Shown piece after piece: positions 59,999 to 64,000 of a DNA stretch of 64,000 nucleotides; the stretch's first letter is position 1, and every line of letters begins with the position of its first letter. The position numbers and the translations under genes were made by a program. The DNA comes from Rattus norvegicus (taxonomy: Eukaryota > Chordata > Mammalia > Rodentia > Muridae): positions 91,274,210-91,338,209 of the forward strand of contig NC_086020.1 of assembly GCF_036323735.1 (NCBI RefSeq). Direction: 5' to 3'. The notes beneath the pieces are model-generated. The model was not told the DNA's origin. It did no database searches and saw only the letters and a list, made by a program, of their open reading frames with translations.

Positions 59999-61044
59999 CA
60001 CATAAACATATGTTTTAGTAGTTCAGACACATACTATACACACATGTAAACACAGAAATTAATAAATAAGTAGAGAGAAAAAAGAAATACCCTGCAATAT
60101 ATTCTTTAAAAAAAATAAAGTGACTTCATTTTAGTGTGATTTGAGGCACATTGATGGCTAGATATGCATACAGTATTCATAAATGGAAGAATGGAATTGG
60201 CAGTCTCAGTAATAAGAGCAATGATGAGCTGAACAGTTTTATAGAAAGTATGGTTTTTGAACTTTTATTACAGTCATATTCATTTGAGTAGGATTTATAA
60301 TTAAAAAGAAACAAATAAATAAACAGGATTTAATTGTATCTGATATCTGACTTGTATAAGTAATGACTACAGATATGACTTCTCGGTGAATTCTGGACAG
60401 TTGGTATTTATCAACAGAGCTCCTGATTTCTTGTATGCAATTTATCTGTCCCTTATACTGCAGCAACTTTGTGATTAAGTCATAAGTTTGCATCCAAAGC
60501 GTGATTTGAAAGATTTCTGAGTAGTGTAGCCAACTTTGAATGACTAAGAGAAAATAATTGTCCTAAGAACAATTATCATCAAGTATTGTTGTTGCTTTAG
60601 AGCTACTGCAATGTGCTGCAGACAATAAACAAAACAAGGAAAACACATGAAGACAACAAAGGAGATGTCAAAATAAAGAGAAAGCAATTAAGAGCATAAC
60701 AATACTATTTCTCTATTGATCAGGAATAGCCAGTAATAAGAGTATATGAATTTTATTGAAAATAAATAGTGACAGAAAAAAAATGAGAAGAAAACCAAAA
60801 TAGAAAACAGACCCATGCTTAGGCAAGAAACTAGAGATTCACTGCAGCTCTAACGATACACATAGACAAAATTTCAAAGGTAATTGTACTTTCTGGATTG
60901 AAAGCCCACAGAGGGCAGAGATAGATTGATTTGTTTTTTGATAGAACAAAATGATAACATTAAAGTAAATAATTTAAGAGCAAACAAGCAATATTATATG
61001 AGAGCATTATACAAGAGTCCGTTTATCAGGGCAATATAGCTGCT
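59999..61044. other. Unique AT-rich DNA
   Basis: No recognised element. Confidence 0.45.
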
Positions 61045-62885
61045 TTGGGGGGAGATATTTTATTTATTTACATTTCCAATGTTATCCCCTTCCTCAGTTT
61101 CCACTACTGAACACCCCTATTCTATCTCCTTCCCACTGCTTCTCTGAGGCTTCTCTCCCCCCCCCCCCCATCCACTCACTACTGACTCCCTGCTCTGGCA
61201 TTCCCCTACCTTGGGGCATCTAGCCTTCACAGGACCAAGGGACTCCTCCTATTGATGCCCTACATAGTTATCCTCTGCTTCGTATGTGGCTGGAGCCATG
61301 GGTCCCTCCATATGAACTCGTTAGTTGGTGGTTTAGTCCCTAGGAGCTCTAGAGGGTTGGGTTGTCGATATTATTGTTCTACCTATGGGGTTGAAAACCC
61401 GTTCAGCTCCTTCAGTCTGTTCTCTGACTCCTCCATTGGGGTACCCATACTTAATCCAATGGATGGCTGCAAACATCCTCATCTACCTTGGTCAGGCTCT
61501 GGCAAAACCTCTCAAGAGACAGCTATATCAGGCTCCTGTCATCAAGCACTTCTTGGAATCAGCAAGTGTCTGGGTTTGGTAGGTGTATATGGGATGCATT
61601 CCCCAGGTACAGCAGTCTCTGGAGGACTTTTTCTTTAGTCTCTTCTCTACATTTTGTCACTTTATTTCCTTTAGACAAGCTCAATTCTGGGTTAGAAATT
61701 TGGACATTAGTGGATGGCCCCATACCCAGCCAGAAGCCTTGTCTAAGCTCAGGATATAGTCTCTACAGATTCTCTCTTCCCTTTGTTGGGCATTTCAGCT
61801 AATCTCATTCCCTTTGGGTTCTGAGAACCTCTTGCTCTCCTGGCATCAGGGACTTAGTGGTAACTACCACATGTTCTCCATCCCCCAATGCTACACACCA
61901 ATGTATAAATTCCTGACATTCTATGTATCATCCTCTTCTCCTTCCAGCCCTGATACTGCCCCACTTATTCCCCCACTCTCTCCTCCCTTCCTCTCATGTC
62001 CCTTCCACCCTCTACCACTCTTGAGTATTTTGTAGATTCTGAGATTAGTGGCTAATATCCAACTATCAAAGATTGCATATCATGTCTGTATTTTTGTGAC
62101 TGGGTTACCTCACTCAGGATGATATTTCTAGTTTCATCAATTTGTCTAAGAATTTCATGAAGTTATCATTTTTAATAAATGAGTAGTACTCCCTTGTGTA
62201 AATGTACCATATTTTCTGTATCCATTCCGCTGTTGAAGGGTTCTTTACAGGCTCTGACTAATATAAATAAGTCTGCTATTTACATAATGGAGCATGCTAT
62301 GTTGGAGCATCCTTTGAGAATATGCCCAAGAGTAGTATAGCTGGGTCCTCAGGTAATATTGTGTCCAATTTTCTGAGGAGACTGCAGATTGATTTCCAGA
62401 GTGGTTATAACAGCTTGCAATCCATGAAAAATGGAGGAATGTTCTTCTTTCTCCATGTCATGACCATCTTCTGCTGTCACCTGAGTTTTGATCGTCGTCA
62501 CTATGACTGGTATGAGGTGGAATCTCAGGGTTGCTTTGGTTTGCATTTCCCTAATTACTAAGGATGTTCAAAATTTCTTTAGGTGCTTCTTGATGATTCA
62601 ATATTATTCAGATGAGAATTATTTGTTTAGCTCTATACCCCATTTTTGAAGAGTTTTACTTGGTTCTCTGGGGTGTAAATTCTTGACTTCTTTGTCTATA
62701 TTGAATTTTAGCCTTCTACCAATGCAGGATTGGGAAAGATCCTTTCCTAATCTGTTGCAATTTTATGAAGTTCCATTTGTCGACTGTTTATCTTAGAGCA
62801 TAAGCGGGAGTGTTCTGTTCAGGAAATTTTCCCATGTGCCCAGGTGTTCAAGGCTCTTCCCCAATTCCTCTTCTATTATTTCACA
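61045..62885 (-). mobile_element. L1 ORF2 C-terminus with long 3'UTR, antisense
   Basis: 3'UTR at 61045-62060 contains a 13-C run (61157-61169), CCTCTGCTTCGTATGTGG and GGGGTTGAAAACCC. A C/T-rich insert at about 61930-62020 resembles the one at 31750-31920, so the two copies likely belong to one older subfamily. ORF2 then runs in reverse from about 62090 to 62885, with GTGACTGGGTTACCTCACTC, CTCCCTTGTGTAAATG and AGGAATGTTCTTCTTTCTCC. It has many stops and cannot encode a protein. No tail or duplication was resolved. Confidence 0.92.
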
Positions 62886-64000
62886 TAAAATATCTAGGAT
62901 GCAATAAAATGTAAGTGTACATCTAGAAACAAATGCAGCCATACCTGCATAGGAAACACAAAAATCACCAGATTTGGGAATTTGGGTAATAAGCCTAGTT
63001 ATTACTATGATAATTACATTAAAAATTCATATAGAATTTCTGCAGGTTTATGGGAATTTGTTAAAATATATTCTATTATGAAGATGATGATGATATTAAG
63101 AATGATGGTAATATTAAGAATGACAAAATCTAAGGGTCTTGCTTTGTCAAATTTATTCCATACATATTGGCATGTTGATTGGTATAGTTGTATATGTCTT
63201 CTTGAGGAAACTCTGTTGTTAAAATTCCATGAGTGAATCTATTGTTTTCTAGAAGGCACAGTCTTTGAGCAAGCATCTTGGTCCTCCTGCTTCTACAATT
63301 TTTCTGCCCCATCTTCCACTCTTGTTTTCCAAACCTTAGGTGCCTTGGTTGTATTGGTGATGTACTAATTGGAGCAGGGCACACCAGAGTAGCTTACATT
63401 CTGCCTTTTCACCAGTTGTACATCTCTACATTATCTGTCATCTATTGCATAAAATCCCATCTTTCTTGAGTGATAATAGCCACCTTTCATGCGAGTTTAA
63501 TGAAAAGTACTTAGTATACCATTCTCCTTTCAGTCTATGTCTCTCCAACCATGGACAATTCACTAGAGTTATAGCATCAGGTATAAATGACATCCTATTA
63601 TGAATGTCTTAAGTCCAATTAGATGGCTTTTGGTTAAACTCAATCTAATGCATTATTGTTCTGTATAGGACATGGCTTACCATGGTGGTACTGTGATCAA
63701 TAGGATACAGAATTGGTTAGAACTGTTGATTTCTCTTCTCACTTATGAGTTTCCATAGCAACTTCCAACCCTAAAACAATACTGAGATCCAGTGATTTAG
63801 GGGATATTTCAGATCCATTATGGCTTGATGCATTCAAGTTTCATATCTGAAGTATGTATTGTCTTCAGGAATATGTTCTTTACCTTCAAGTTCTGAGAGA
63901 GGTTCAAGGGTAATAACAGTGCTGTATAATTTTAAGAAGTCTCTTGGACTTGTCTATGCAGACAAACTTTAATCCAGTAGTGTGACTGCTCTGGCAAGGA
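62886..64000. other. Unique DNA to window end
   Basis: No recognised repeat or gene. Short overlapping open frames on both strands at 63130-63469 look like chance. Confidence 0.4.

Overview
This window looks like a gene-poor, AT-rich stretch of rodent nuclear DNA, most likely rat (Rattus). Three ID SINEs (about 11771, 12501 and 42300) are close to the canonical rat ID sequence, and two of them keep perfect target-site duplications. Rat-type and older (Lx-type) L1 pieces, B1, B2 and B3 SINEs and long CA/GT and GATA-type microsatellites fill most of the rest. I found no intact protein-coding gene, no rRNA, no functional tRNA gene, no CRISPR array and no bacterial-style operon. Nearly all open frames over 60 codons are L1 or retroviral debris, microsatellite read-through (dipeptide repeats) or chance.

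Layout. 1-340 is a degenerate tandem repeat with a unit near 70 bp. 600-3650 is mostly unique DNA with a B3 SINE and an old L1 fragment. 3757-7823 is a 5'-truncated L1 whose 5' part is inverted (twin priming), with microsatellites grown inside it. 7834-11760 is unique DNA, tetranucleotide repeats, a B2-class SINE and an L1 3' end. 11771-15112 holds two ID elements and a cluster of four related retroviral LTR copies in both orientations. 15484-18345 has a B2 and a decayed class II (betaretrovirus-like) pol on the + strand. 19950-22640 is a class III (ERV-L-like) pol on the - strand, split by an older repeat and by an L1. 23000-26700 is old L1 5'UTR and ORF2 material in antisense, with a class I (gammaretrovirus-like) RT/RNase H remnant at about 25580-26340. 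27377-32695 carries several L1 3' ends, mostly antisense. 36955-43986 carries more L1s, a diverged local duplication, an ID and a young L1 with a target-site duplication.

44440-46490 is a processed pseudogene of Hspa8 (HSC70). It covers almost the full coding length, with 5'UTR and 3'UTR pieces, frameshifts, stops and a 24-nt deletion. 47360-50460 is a diverged L1 with inverted and direct parts, followed by a G-rich repeated segment related to the window start. 50460-61040 is mostly unique, with a B1, a B1 fragment, a B2 and microsatellites. An exon-shaped block lies at 57288-57370. 61045-62885 is a long antisense L1, and the rest is unique.

No genes here appear to work together. The window is best read as a stratified record of transposition: class I, II and III retroviral pol remnants within 10 kb, cut by L1s and SINEs of different ages. 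Family names come from recognition by eye. L1 subfamily, LTR family and exact ends need a repeat-library search.
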